The notes under the pieces were generated by a model. The model had not been told where the DNA came from and did no database searches. It worked only from the letters and a program-made list of their open reading frames with translations. The translations under genes were made by a program, and so were the position numbers. 64,000 bases of DNA from Annona cherimola. Taxonomy: Eukaryota > Streptophyta > Magnoliopsida > Magnoliales > Annonaceae. Shown here piece by piece: positions 12,701 through 23,800 of the stretch. The stretch spans positions 6,889,501-6,953,500 of the forward strand of contig CM059974.1 of assembly GCA_030490835.1 (NCBI GenBank). Reading direction: 5' to 3'. The stretch's first letter is position 1; every line of letters begins with the position of its first letter.

Positions 12701-14106
12701 GTTGAACAAAATAATTAAAAGTACAAGTAATAATTGAAAAAAAAATACTACCACCATAACTACATGTCAAATCAAACATGAAATCTTCCAACTAATCTAT
12801 TCCAACCAATCCAGCAAATCAATCATAGGTTAGTATTCTTCCCATCGGAATCATTTAGGTCAATCACGTATTTAATGGAGGATGTCTTCCATTGCACGAA
12901 TGACAATCTAACGTCTCGAGCAAACATTATCGCAGTGTTGGGTTTGTAGTAGTATTAAATTGTTTAGAAACATGAACATCGTTTATGGTGAGAGAAGCAA
13001 ATATTAACGTCACGCAGGCCAGCGATGTGTCGTTTACTCAGAAACCGATCGAGCGCATTCTTCTTCGAAATCATTGGGTATTGTAGGACCCAAACGAAAA
13101 AGCTGGACGACCTCGAAATCGGATTGTTGTGGACGGACTCAAGCTCCCAGCTCAGGAATGTCTGCTTGTCGATTTACCGATCCGACGACTGCTGCTGTAT
13201 ATTTGCGTTGGAACGGAAAACCATGTGCATATGCATGTGCATGTACCCACCATTAGTTGAAGAATGGATTGGGAATTATGAAGCCGATCAAGCAATTGTG
13301 CTTGTTTTGATCACTTGTTCGGGAATCGCAAGAGAAGGACCTGCCGACACTGACATTACTTTTTTCTTTTTTTCGTTAATGCCATTGGATTAATGGGTGG
13401 TAAGAACAGCTATTGATTGGTAATGAGAAGCATGTTTGACAAAATAAGAAGTGACCTCTTCTTTTTATGAATCATTTTTTGGTTCAAATGATTGGAGATC
13501 ATTTGTTTCATCTTCACTCTTCATTATTATCGGTTGCCCATCATACAATACATGCCCACCTCCATCATACGGTGGGCCTCATCGTCAGAGTGGGCCATTC
13601 ATTTTCGTCACAAAAATTCCTTCATGTGCGTGCATTCTCATCATGAGGTATCGTTTTTACTGTTAACCTTTGGTCATGGATGTATCATTTAACCCTTTAA
13701 AATATTTACTTCTAAGTGCCTGACAATCTCACCTTTTTTTAATGAAGACAATCTCACTAGTTATTGTTATTTATATTTAGTAAAACAGATAAATTTAAAG
13801 ATAATAGGTGGCATGGATTTCGATATAATCATTAAACGAGCCCGGGGAGGCACCTTTGAATATTTCAATGGTGTTGATGCCATTAGACCATCCATCGTAT
13901 TTTTAATTATTTTTTTTATATTTCAAGAAAATGGTCTTTCTTATTTTTTTTTTATCAAAGACCTTTCTTCTTTTTATTTATTCATTTTATTAATAAGATA
14001 TATTATTATATTATATATTTTTTTGTCTCTATTATTTTTATGTATTTAATATATTTCTTTTTTCATTTTCCTATTCATAGTTATTTTGTTTTTTTATTAG
14101 TGTTAT
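12701..14106. other. Intergenic
   Basis: The 13025-13393 and 13451-13692 stretches have open frames but no recognisable product; they overlap each other in several frames. No gene called. Confidence 0.4.
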
Positions 14107-14275
14107 ACATTGTGAGATCTAATCTTATATATCAACCTTATTCACCTTCAAGACTACAAGCTTAGCCTCGCTGGAGGGAGACCAATTGCTCCCATCTAAA
14201 TTTGATTCGAACCCATGCATATGGACAACAAAGGCCCTTATCCCTATTGTCGTGCTCGAGCCATTTTGTTTTAGT
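14107..14275 (-). mobile_element. Probable tRNA-derived SINE fragment
   Basis: On the - strand: A-box-like TGGCTCGAGCACG (14263-14251), B box GGTTCGAATCA (14213-14203), then a body containing CAATTGGTCTCCC, a motif shared with the other SINEs here. Boundaries uncertain. Confidence 0.5.
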
Positions 14276-15137
14276 TTGAAGTTAAAATGTCTTGTTGTAG
14301 GCAATCAGGTCATACCCGATTTGTTGTAGACATGGCTAGATGGCTTGCCCATGCAGTTTCATCTATCATTAGGAGTTTGGTTTCTATAAGAATAAGTTGA
14401 ATCTTGTTGTCTCTTGTGAGGATAAATGAGAGCTTGTTGTATCTCATATAGATAGCCTTGATTATAATATAAGATGTTATATTACACAAAACTTCATTTC
14501 AAAAAAGTTTTACTATAGTGCCCACCCAAATTTATCACCCGTCACACAGGAAAAATATGACGCGTCCCTTTTTGAAAGCGTGTATAGCATTCCATTTGTT
14601 GATGCTGCTCTCGAGAATAACTCATTTTGACAAGTTTATTTTTTCAACCCATTGGTGTGCTTTTTCAACAGCAAGGACTTGGGCAGGCACAATGTTTTCT
14701 ATATATAAGTTTCTATGAGTTAGATGTTCATTTTTCTAATTATTTTGACCTTGCAATTTAAAATTAGAATTTATGAATTAATAATCAAGAAAGCACATGA
14801 CACTTGTGGAGGCACTAATGTCATAGATAACAGGTTGCAAGTCTGAAGTGCCTATTTGGAATGGGAAATAAAATTGTAGAAAGAAAAGCTTGATAGGCCC
14901 TATGAATTTGATTCAAGGATTGTTTGGTAAGACGCCGGTGGATAATGAAATAAAATTAATATAATAGAACTGCAGAAGTAAAGTTGAAATAAAGTAATAA
15001 TAGATGTGGTGATTGTATGCAAAAACATGAGAAAATAATTAAAATATAAACATAAAAATTAACAAATAATGTTGACTTTTTGCATTTTTAATTCCCAATC
15101 CACATTCTCAAATTATCAAACAATTCCTTAGATAAAA
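14276..15137. other. Intergenic
   Basis: Nothing recognised. Confidence 0.35.
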
Positions 15138-15146
15138 CGGAATCCA

Positions 15147-15476
15147 ATCCAGTGCTCTCGGGAGCATTGAGTCTCAATGCTCCCGAGCCCTTACACCTTT
15201 TTTTTTTTTATTTTTTTCAAAATTTTTCATGAACTTGTTAATCTAAGTGTACTTAACATACATATTAATTTTTACCATTTTTTAATATTTTTAGATATTT
15301 ATTTCGGATTTTTAAAAATCAACGACACTACTGATTTTTAAAAATTCGAAATAAATATCTAAAAATCTCAAAAAATAGTAAAAATTGATACACATGTTAA
15401 ATACTCTTAGATTAACATTCACGTAAAAAAAATAAAAAAATAAAAAAATAGGTGTATGCGCCTGAGAACACTGGAT
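15147..15476. mobile_element. Foldback element with shared palindromic core (GC-rich hairpin end)
   Basis: Ends ATCCAGTG / CACTGGAT. The core is inverted around about 15325 (TTCGGATTTTTAAAAATC and complement). Near the left end is a 15-bp stem with a 1-nt loop: 15157-15171 pairs with 15173-15187. Flanking 9-mers CGGAATCCA and CAAAATCCA match at 7 of 9, possibly an old Mutator-like duplication. Confidence 0.75.
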
Positions 15477-15485
15477 CAAAATCCA

Positions 15486-15937
15486 GATAAAATGGAGTGG
15501 ACGATGAATTGTATCATGCATAAAGTCAACGATTTAAAGATTTGGTATTATTTGAAACCCTTTTCCATAAATGGGAACCCCATGTATTTTGTCTTGTCTT
15601 GACGATTTATGAAAAAAATAACTCTATTAATTATATTAACATAATCTTTCGATTCATAAAAATAATAATGCAAACAACGAGAAGAATAATATTATACACA
15701 ATAATTAATGATAATCCCATGCTATTCAAGAATAATCAAAAGACTCAAATGAGATGAAGAAATTGGATGAAAATAAAATAATTACATGCATTGGAAGGAG
15801 AAAATAATATTAGAAATGTAAAATGTTATACTAGAAAACAAAATTTACATTGAAGAATAAATTTTGTTAGGAATAGTAATTTTAATTTCTTTCATGTCCC
15901 ATTTAAGCCCTGTGAGTATTTGAAACAGGCTCAAGAT
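15486..15937. other. Intergenic
   Basis: AT-rich, nothing recognised. Confidence 0.35.
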
Positions 15938-16378
15938 GTACTAGATATTTGATAAAACTTTTAAAATATTTGAGGAAAAATTTCTTTTATACTTAATATT
16001 TATCTCTAATTTTTAATATATTCAAGATATTTTAAAAATTTCTCTCATATTTATAACATTTCACCATAAATTATTATCATACTTATATAGTCAAAACAAG
16101 TGTTAACTACCATGTTGAAAAGATAAATTTGCCCATTCAGACTTTTCAAAATCAAATCACATGATGTTACAAATTAATGGGTTACCAACACCAATTGAGT
16201 CGTATTAGGTTTGAATAATTTCCATTAAGATATTTCAGATGAAACAATTATAGTAGTTGACGGTCGATTTGACTGCATGGTTATGATGGAAATTTATGAT
16301 GAAATATTATACATATAAAAAAATGTTAAAATGTTCTGAGTATAATATGAATATGGGCAAATGTTATGGGTATGCAAT
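15938..16378. mobile_element. Foldback repeat, family shared with 52876-53337 (copy 1)
   Basis: The left arm contains TTTCACCATAAATTATTATC and AAACAAGTGTTAACTACC; the right arm contains the inverse (GGAAATTTATGATGAAATAT). The copy at 52.9 kb has the same order and better-preserved arms. Confidence 0.65.
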
Positions 16379-16605
16379 AAAGCTTTTTAATATTCAAATA
16401 AAATAATTTTGGTAAAATTGTTTGAAATAAGAGAAGTGATACGAGTAAAGAAAAAATTAAATATATAAGGTTAAAGAAAATAAAATTAAATATAAATAAG
16501 GTAACTGTATGAGTTTTCATGAAGAAATAATTTAAAAATAAGATACTCATAGAGGGAGATGTAAATAGTGATTGAAAAATAAAATATTTATAGAAAGCGA
16601 AAATT

Positions 16606-16885
16606 TTGTGTTTGGGAATGAATAAAACTTTTGGTGAAAAGTTTTGAAGAATAAAAGTTGTCAAATGATGTGATATGATAGGGGTAATGATGAGGAGTAA
16701 AGAGGATAAAGTTAAAATAGATAAGTTAGTTGTATAGGTAATTGTGTAGAAATAATTGAAAAGTAGGGTGGTTTGTGTTGGAAGATGTAAAAAAATAATT
16801 AAAAAATAGAAAAATTGTAGAGAATGAAAAGTTTTAGATTAAAAAGTTTTTGGTGAAAAGTTTTTGTCATTGCCAAACACCCCCA
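16606..16885 (+). mobile_element. GGGTGTG-family MITE, well preserved
   Basis: Runs from GTGTTTGGGAATGAATAAAA to CCAAACACCCCCA. The terminal and subterminal AAAACTTTTGGTGAAAAG motifs are inverted at the far end. About 280 bp, non-coding. Confidence 0.9.
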
Positions 16886-16954
16886 TTGAAAATTTATTAA
16901 CAAGTTTGCGGAAATGTCTAACACATCATAGTCTTTTATAATGAAAGAATAAAG

Positions 16955-17183
16955 GGTGTGTTTATTTATATTAAAAACTTTTTATTTTTTATAATTGTTT
17001 TATTTTTAATTATGTATTCAATATTTTTATGCAATTACCCTTTTTATAATCATTTTTATGTAACTCTCTACACAATTAATTAATTTATTTTAATTTTTTA
17101 TTATTCTTATTATATTACATCATTTTTTAACCTTTCGATATAAAAAACTTTTCGTTCCGAATGTTACCACTTTTAAAACACAC
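16955..17183 (-). mobile_element. GGGTGTG-family MITE, decayed, minus orientation
   Basis: Begins GGGTGTGTTTATTTATATTA and ends AAAACACACTC. The body resembles the reverse of the family consensus with many changes. Confidence 0.6.
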
Positions 17184-17526
17184 TCAAATTTATAGAGGTA
17201 ATAATATATAATAATCACAAGTAAAACCATGCAGTAATTCAGACGGGCAATAAATTTGATTGCCGGCTAAAATACTGTGCGCCACGAACTTTTTAATGAT
17301 TCCGTGGACCTATTCACCATTTCAATTTTCCACCGTCGACAGGCATAAGTAGGCCCGTGAAGCAGCCATTTCATGCTGTACAGCGAATTGTAGGTGATCT
17401 AATTCGGGGCGCGTCCATCCAAGCGCGAGGCGTCGTCCGTCCGTCTCTTGCCGTCGGTCGCTCTCTTGCCCCGCAGCTCTGCTTGTGAAGTCTGCTGCCG
17501 CTGCTGCCGCCTTGACCTTTTTAACC
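17184..17526 (+). promoter_or_regulatory. APT upstream region
   Basis: Single-copy-looking DNA whose GC content rises sharply after about 17390, upstream of the APT leader. No clear TATA box for a longer transcript was found. A degenerate MITE ends at 17183, so the proximal promoter is short. Confidence 0.4.
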
Positions 17527-17817
17527 ATGCACCAGCGCGGGACAGCAATTTCCTTTGCTTCTCCTCGAGGCCATTTTCTCTCCTCCTCGTGCAGACCACC
17601 CCACCAAACTCCCCTGCCTTTAAATATCCATCATTTTCCCTCTCTAGTCCTATCTTCCTCTTCCTCTCCCTCTGCTCTCTACTTCCTCACGTTCTCTTTT
17701 CGCACCAAAAACGCCCTCCCAACTTTCCGGTCCCTGCTCTTCAATCCAAAAGAATATAATATCGGAGCAGCAGCAGCAGCAGCTTCCTCTTCTTCTTCTT
17801 TTGCCACTTCTCCTACA
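17527..17817 (+). CDS. APT: In-frame N-terminal extension of APT, probable transit peptide (long isoform)
   Basis: The frame of exon 1 is open upstream of 17818. From the ATG at 17527 (A at -3) it adds 97 residues beginning MHQRGTAISF. The stretch is rich in Ser, Ala, Pro and Arg, has only one acidic residue (in PKEYN), and includes an Ala run encoded by a CAG/GCA repeat at 17767-17783. That composition is typical of plastid or mitochondrial transit peptides. A still earlier in-frame ATG lies at 17485. Arabidopsis APT1 is known to make a plastid long form and a cytosolic short form from alternative starts, so the same arrangement is inferred here. Alternatively it is untranslated leader that happens to be open. 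Confidence 0.6.
17619..17626 (+). promoter_or_regulatory. Candidate TATA box for the short APT transcript
   Basis: TTTAAATA followed about 30 bp later by a long pyrimidine-rich leader (about 17650-17760) typical of plant 5' UTRs. A start near 17650 would exclude the ATG at 17527 and produce only the short enzyme. Confidence 0.45.
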
Positions 17818-20800
17818 ATGTCTGAGTACAAGGAGAAGGATCCTCGCGTCGATGGAATTGCTTCTTCCATCCGCGTCGTTCCCAATTTCCCCAAACCAGG
17901 TGCTTCTTTTTGCGTTTCAACTCCCCTGCTCAGCTCGCCTCCGTTTCTGCCGGGGTTCTTGTTTTGCTGTGTTTCTTGTCCTAGTGTCAGGACGACGGGC
18001 AATACTTGAATTCTGAAATCCCGACGGAAAAATGCTTTTTCTTTTATTCTGCTTGTTCTCGTGGTCGTTCGAATGAACACGCGTGGCTTCGAGATGTTGG
18101 AACTGATTTTTTGTCATTTCATGGCGGGGATTTGCAGGGATCATGTTTCAGGACATTACGACGTTGCTGCTCAATATCAAGGCTTTCAAGAATACGATAG
18201 ATTTATTCGTGGAAAGGTATAAGGGGAAGAACATCACAGTCGTTGCAGGTAAAGGATTTTGTTTTGATTCTATCTACGTCCTGACACTTGCGACTTCCTT
18301 ACACAGTCCCTCACTGTGGTGCTTGTTGCAGTAAAACCCAAAACTCGATTTTTTTACCCCGCCATTCAATGCTAGTTTTCTTTGACTGTTCTCTACTGTG
18401 TCATGTGCTGGTGGGGCCCTTCTCTCCAATACGAATCACGGCTAATACAACTGTTTTAGACGTCCTTTAATCACTGCTGCGGTGGAAGTATGTGGGCATC
18501 TCTCCAAAACGAGACTTCGTTGCTCGGCACAAACAATGGCTCCATGTGAGCCCATTTGACTGTCTGTCCTTTAGTGGGCGAGTGATTGAGTATACGCTTT
18601 GAATTTCAAGTCCCCATTTCATAATGTTTGTAAGAATCTGTGGTGGGGATGGTCGCTGATGACTGATGATGACCTTGTTTTTTCTGGCCATATCTATTTC
18701 GCAATCTTTGAATAGTGTAGACCATCCTTTCAATTGACCCTTATCACCTTTCAAGTCAAGGTATCATTCATTCCATTCGCTCGCTCGTCATCTGTGATAT
18801 TGGCCCAACTCACACAGTCCTGCGTGATTTCCGGGCCTAAGATAGATTTCAGTGTTGACGAGTGGAGTGTAGAATTTTCTATGCTGCAGGTATCATCTGG
18901 GTTGGACCCTTGCTTTTCTGTCTTTTACTGTTTAATTGCTCAGGCGTTTGCTGTTCTAGTCCTCGCCATATGGTAACCAAAGTACTTCACCAATAGCGAA
19001 GATTTTTTTCCTCTTAATGGAAGCGATATGCTAATGATGGTGGGAAATTAGGAAATCCGGTTATAAGATGCTGTTCATTGTTATTGATGCTTGGTAAAGA
19101 CAGTTTATTTCTATTTCATATTACAAATCAAAGTGATGTTGTAATAGTCCTTTTCAAGGCTTGCTATTGATAACTTGTATGGTTTCTTCAGAGTTTCGCA
19201 ATAGAACTTCTGAGTGCCATAGATGTTAATACAGGGGACTTTTATTGTTTAGAACTTTGTGTTTGCTCTGGGCTTCCAGGTTCCAGTAGCGACGTCAGCT
19301 GATAGTTTAAATGCAAAACTGACAGCTTGCGTCCCTTTGCCAAAATTTTCCTGGTAAAAAACAAAATTGCGCTCTGTAGGTTTCTTCCTAACCTGTACCG
19401 TCGAACATAATGTATGGTTTTTAAATGAAAATTATTGTTTTGAGAGGGCGTTGTAGGATATCTAATTTTGGTTCCAGACTTCAAGGACTTGCTTTGCAAT
19501 TAAACTATTTGTTACAGTATGGCTTGCATTTTGGTGACAATTTATTGCTGGGTTTTTACTCTTCTATTTATTTTCATGATACACAATCTCTGCTAGTGAA
19601 TTGTTTTCGTTAGTTCTTTTTTTCGAATTTTTTGATTTTTCTCATTTTGGGTGCCTTCCAATGTTTTTGTTGAATGGATTTTAGTTCAATTCGCATGTGT
19701 GTAGGTGTTGAGGCTAGGGGCTTTATATTTGGCCCTCCTATTGCATTAGCAATTGGTGCAAAGTTTGTTCCACTAAGAAAACCAAGAAAACTTCCAGGTA
19801 TGGGCCGTATGGCATTTAGATCTCTATTATAACCTTGCTTCTGTTTTTGTTTTTGTTATTTTTGTTATTATTTTTATTTTTAAGTTTTTGAGGAGTTACT
19901 GTAATATTGCAGTGTTGATGATCTGGTTGGCAAAACCGGCTTCTGAGTTCCTTGCTCTACGGAATGATTACAGAAAATGTCATGTTCACCCTGATTATTG
20001 TAGTGAATTTTAAAAAAGTGGAGATTCTGTGAAGAGATGGCCCACTGACTTGTTCGCCACAGACTGCTTGTGATTATTTTCACTGTTTGTGTTCTTAATC
20101 ACTTCGTATTTTTTCTGCAGGCTGGGAAAGATTTTCCTGTTAAAATTACTGTTTACAGGAAATAATGCTTCCAGGAAAGCATGGACCTATAATCAATCTG
20201 CAATAAAAGCTTTTGATTCAATCACGGCAAAAATTTGAGTTTTCGGGTGTTCCTTATTCAGATTTGCATGCATGTGTGGACGTCCACTCCTTAATTTTAG
20301 CAACGTTTAGTACAACACCCAAAAAAAAAAAGAGAAACAAACAAACAAACAAACAAACTGTAAAACTTGACTGGAATGCACCGCACTGATCATCACTAGT
20401 GGATGTCTACCTGCCAAACTGTGCTATCTTCAAATTAGTCACTGTATTATTTGTTAATTTGCAATGGCCTTTATTTGTTTTTATTTTTATTGGCTCTGGG
20501 GAACTGCTATCGGATCTATTTTAGGAATGTTCCTGTCTTGAACGGAGCTAAACAGTTAACTCTGGCTTCCCTTTAATTAGGCATCCCAGATATCAAGTAA
20601 TGACAATGACACCTGGTAGATGCTTTCAGGAAATATTCACCAGCTCAAACGGGGTTTAACAAAATTATGAAATTGGTAACAAGTCTCTGGTACAGACTAA
20701 TTAGGCGGTATCAGGACTGCATCGATAGATCCAAACTCAGTTATGATGAATCTTGTATGCAACCCAGCTGATCTACCAGAGAGGAATTCTGCTGTTGTGT

Positions 20801-23800
20801 CTGATGTCAACTTGCTTGAACTGAAGATTCGGACTGCTAATTTTTGTCAAATGTGAACCTGCTACTTATAGATATTTTAACTTCTTATGTCTGGCCATTA
20901 TTGGTACTGGAAAATTTTCCATTGTGCTTCATTTGTGTTGTTTCATATATGTATGATTATTCATTTCTACAAGGAGGCTGTTTGGTGCTACTTTTTGCTT
21001 TTTCCTTCTTCCCACTTGGAAAAAGGTTAAGAGTAAGAGTAGATGCGCAACTGAAGGCCCCATGCTTAACCATTTATGCCATACTGTCAATTTTATCCTC
21101 TAGGCCTGTGGGACCTGTCATGTATGCCCATGGAAAAATATCTTTGTAAAAGAATCTAAATGATTGGACAATTCTGACCGTGCTGCTCCAATGTTAGATG
21201 TTCATTGTAATATTTTCTTTATATTTTTGCTAATCCCGATGTGTTCTAGAATTGAGGCTAAAATTTAAATCAACTAAGAATGTATTCTTATTATTGATGA
21301 ATTAAGAATGCGTTCTTCTTATTGGCCTTTTGTTTTCAATGAGGATAACTGCTAGCTGGTATATAACTTTTAACTCTGCAAGGGCATTATTTTGTGTTAT
21401 TACAGCCATACAGGCGCTTTATGTTGTCATGGGCTGAATGATGCAATGGTTGTGATAAGTTGTTGTGTCAGTGTGTAGTGGTGAGTCATCTTACCATGGC
21501 CCAAGGATGGCATTTTTGTGCCTCATCATGAATTGGGCTGCCCTGATTTTTCAGAGAAAGTTTGGTCTTCAGGCGCATACTTGGCCTGAGCTTTCAGCCC
21601 TGCTTTATGAGCAGAACTCTGGGTGGTACGATCACATGTAAGAGTACCGATCTTTTACGGTGATTTCCGACCGGTCAAAAAATATATTTTTTTATTTTTT
21701 TTTTGAAAAATAATTTTATAAACATGTTAATATAGTTATATTTAATCTATAAACCAAGTTTTATCATTTTTAGATATATATATATATTTATTTTGGATTT
21801 TTAAATACAGGGGTATTTAAGTCATTTTAAGAATATTTCAAATGACTTAAATACTCCTGTATTTAAAAATCCAAAATAAATATATATACATATCCAAAAA
21901 TGGTAAAAATTGATTTATAGATTAAATATAACTAGATTAACATGTTTATAAAATTATTTTTCAAAAAAAATTAAAAAATATATTTTTTTTGACCGGTCGG
22001 AAATCCGACCGGTCGTAAAAGATCATTCGGCCACATGTAAAATGTTCCATTGGCTTTTTAAGGACTAAATCTCTGCTTTCCTGGCTCCTGAAATATTGAT
22101 CTAGTCTTGTTCTGATTGTCTGGGAAAAGGCCTCTTGAGTTGGCAAGTAATTTTGGATGGAACCGTCCTTTGTTAGACCCAGATCAAAGCCTGCTTAATT
22201 TCTGTTGTCTTTGGTTTCTGTATATGTTCCAGTGCATCTTGCTGTCCTTCATTTCTGTATAAGTTGCACTTGGTTAAGTCTTGAAGTGTGTTTGAGTCGT
22301 GTGAGAAAAGGCCCTCTTAAGCTGGCTTGTCATTTTGGGATGAAACCAGCCAATTTAACAACTAATGTTTACTTCGAAAATAATTCCTGTCTAAACTACT
22401 TTTCTGATTGAAGGTGATTCTTACTTAATTATTTATTTACGTTTAAGGGAGAGCCTGAAAAATGATCTTTCAGAATCTTTATCTCTTACATCATTTCAAT
22501 TTATTCTTCCCACCCTCACTTGGGGGTATGTAACTGACTGCATCCTCTCATACTTCTAAGGTCTAAGGAGGAATCATGCAAATGTGTTTCCTGTCTTTTT
22601 CTCCTGGTTTCTCTTTCCATGCTAACGTACTGTAGGCTTTGGTTACTGCTTTAGACAATAACCTTCACGGGGCTTCTTGATCTGTCAGTCATTGTTAAGT
22701 CTCCCTTGGATCTTATTGTTTAAATTGAAATTCATTCTTGTGTAAACTTTCAGGGGAAGTAATCTCAGAAGAATATATCCTCGAATATGGAAGAGATTGT
22801 CTTGAAATGCACATTGGAGCTGTGGAGCATGGTGATCGAGCTTTGGTGGTTGATGATTTGATAGCTACTGGCGGAACTCTTTGTGCAGCAATAAAATTGC
22901 TTGGTTAGTTGGTACCACAACTTGATGCTTTATGTGATTTTTCATCTAAGAATGATTCAAAAGCAAGTAAACGTTACTAATTTAATCAGTAGGACAGCTA
23001 TGCAATCTTACCGTATATCATTATTAATACTCGATTGACAAACTGTTATGAATTAATAAACAGTAGAACTTGTATGGTTGCCCAGCTTTGTAATTATGGA
23101 ACTGTATTGTGGAACTAGTGTTTTGCCATATTGCTGAAAGGAAAATTTCATAAACTCATAAAGAGAAATCTTTGCTAATTTGGAAGAATTATAAATAATT
23201 TCTCTGAACTATGTCGTTGAAAGTAAAAATTTTTAAGATCAACAGAAGCTAAAAATTTTTTCTATAAAAATTTAATCCCTAATTTTATAAATAATTATAT
23301 TACAAGATATAAGTAAATACAATGAATAGAAAAATGAATTTTATTTTTAACGAATGTTTTCAAAAATAAAAATTTGTTAAATATTTTCAAAAAATATAAA
23401 TATCATGTTTTTTAGAAATATTTAAGGGAAATATATATTTCAAAATGTCACTATTGTTTCTTGATGTTTAGGACCCGCTGATGAATGATGACATAGTTAA
23501 CTAATATGGTGGCCTAAAATTGAATCTGCATGGTTGACAATGCAAAACTGTGCCCCATTATTCATTCAAATACCACAAAAAATTCTTATGACATCAAATT
23601 TGGATATAAATTTTTTAATGTTATCCAAAGATACTGGGTTTTTCTACTTTTAGTCCCCGCTCAAATCTTGTCTGAAATTGAATTGAAACCTTGGAACTTT
23701 GTTTTGAAACCAAAAAATCAATTTCATAAGATGATCAAGAATCCTCGTCTGTGCCATTCCCTAATTCAACAAGTTCATTGTTGCAATCTGAGTTGTTAGG

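Noticed and set aside
14203..14263. tRNA gene suggested by A and B boxes
   Set aside because: No cloverleaf can be formed; the boxes belong to a SINE head. The same applies to 5223-5258, 42754-42809, 50503-50568 and 56035-56081.
17485..17526. Still longer APT start at 17485
   Set aside because: In frame, but it only adds an Ala-rich stretch; the ATG at 17527 has a suitable context and is enough for a transit peptide.
20120..20215. Possible extra APT exon in intron 3 after TTCTGCAG
   Set aside because: The joined protein is complete without it, and the stretch stops in frame and adds nothing conserved.
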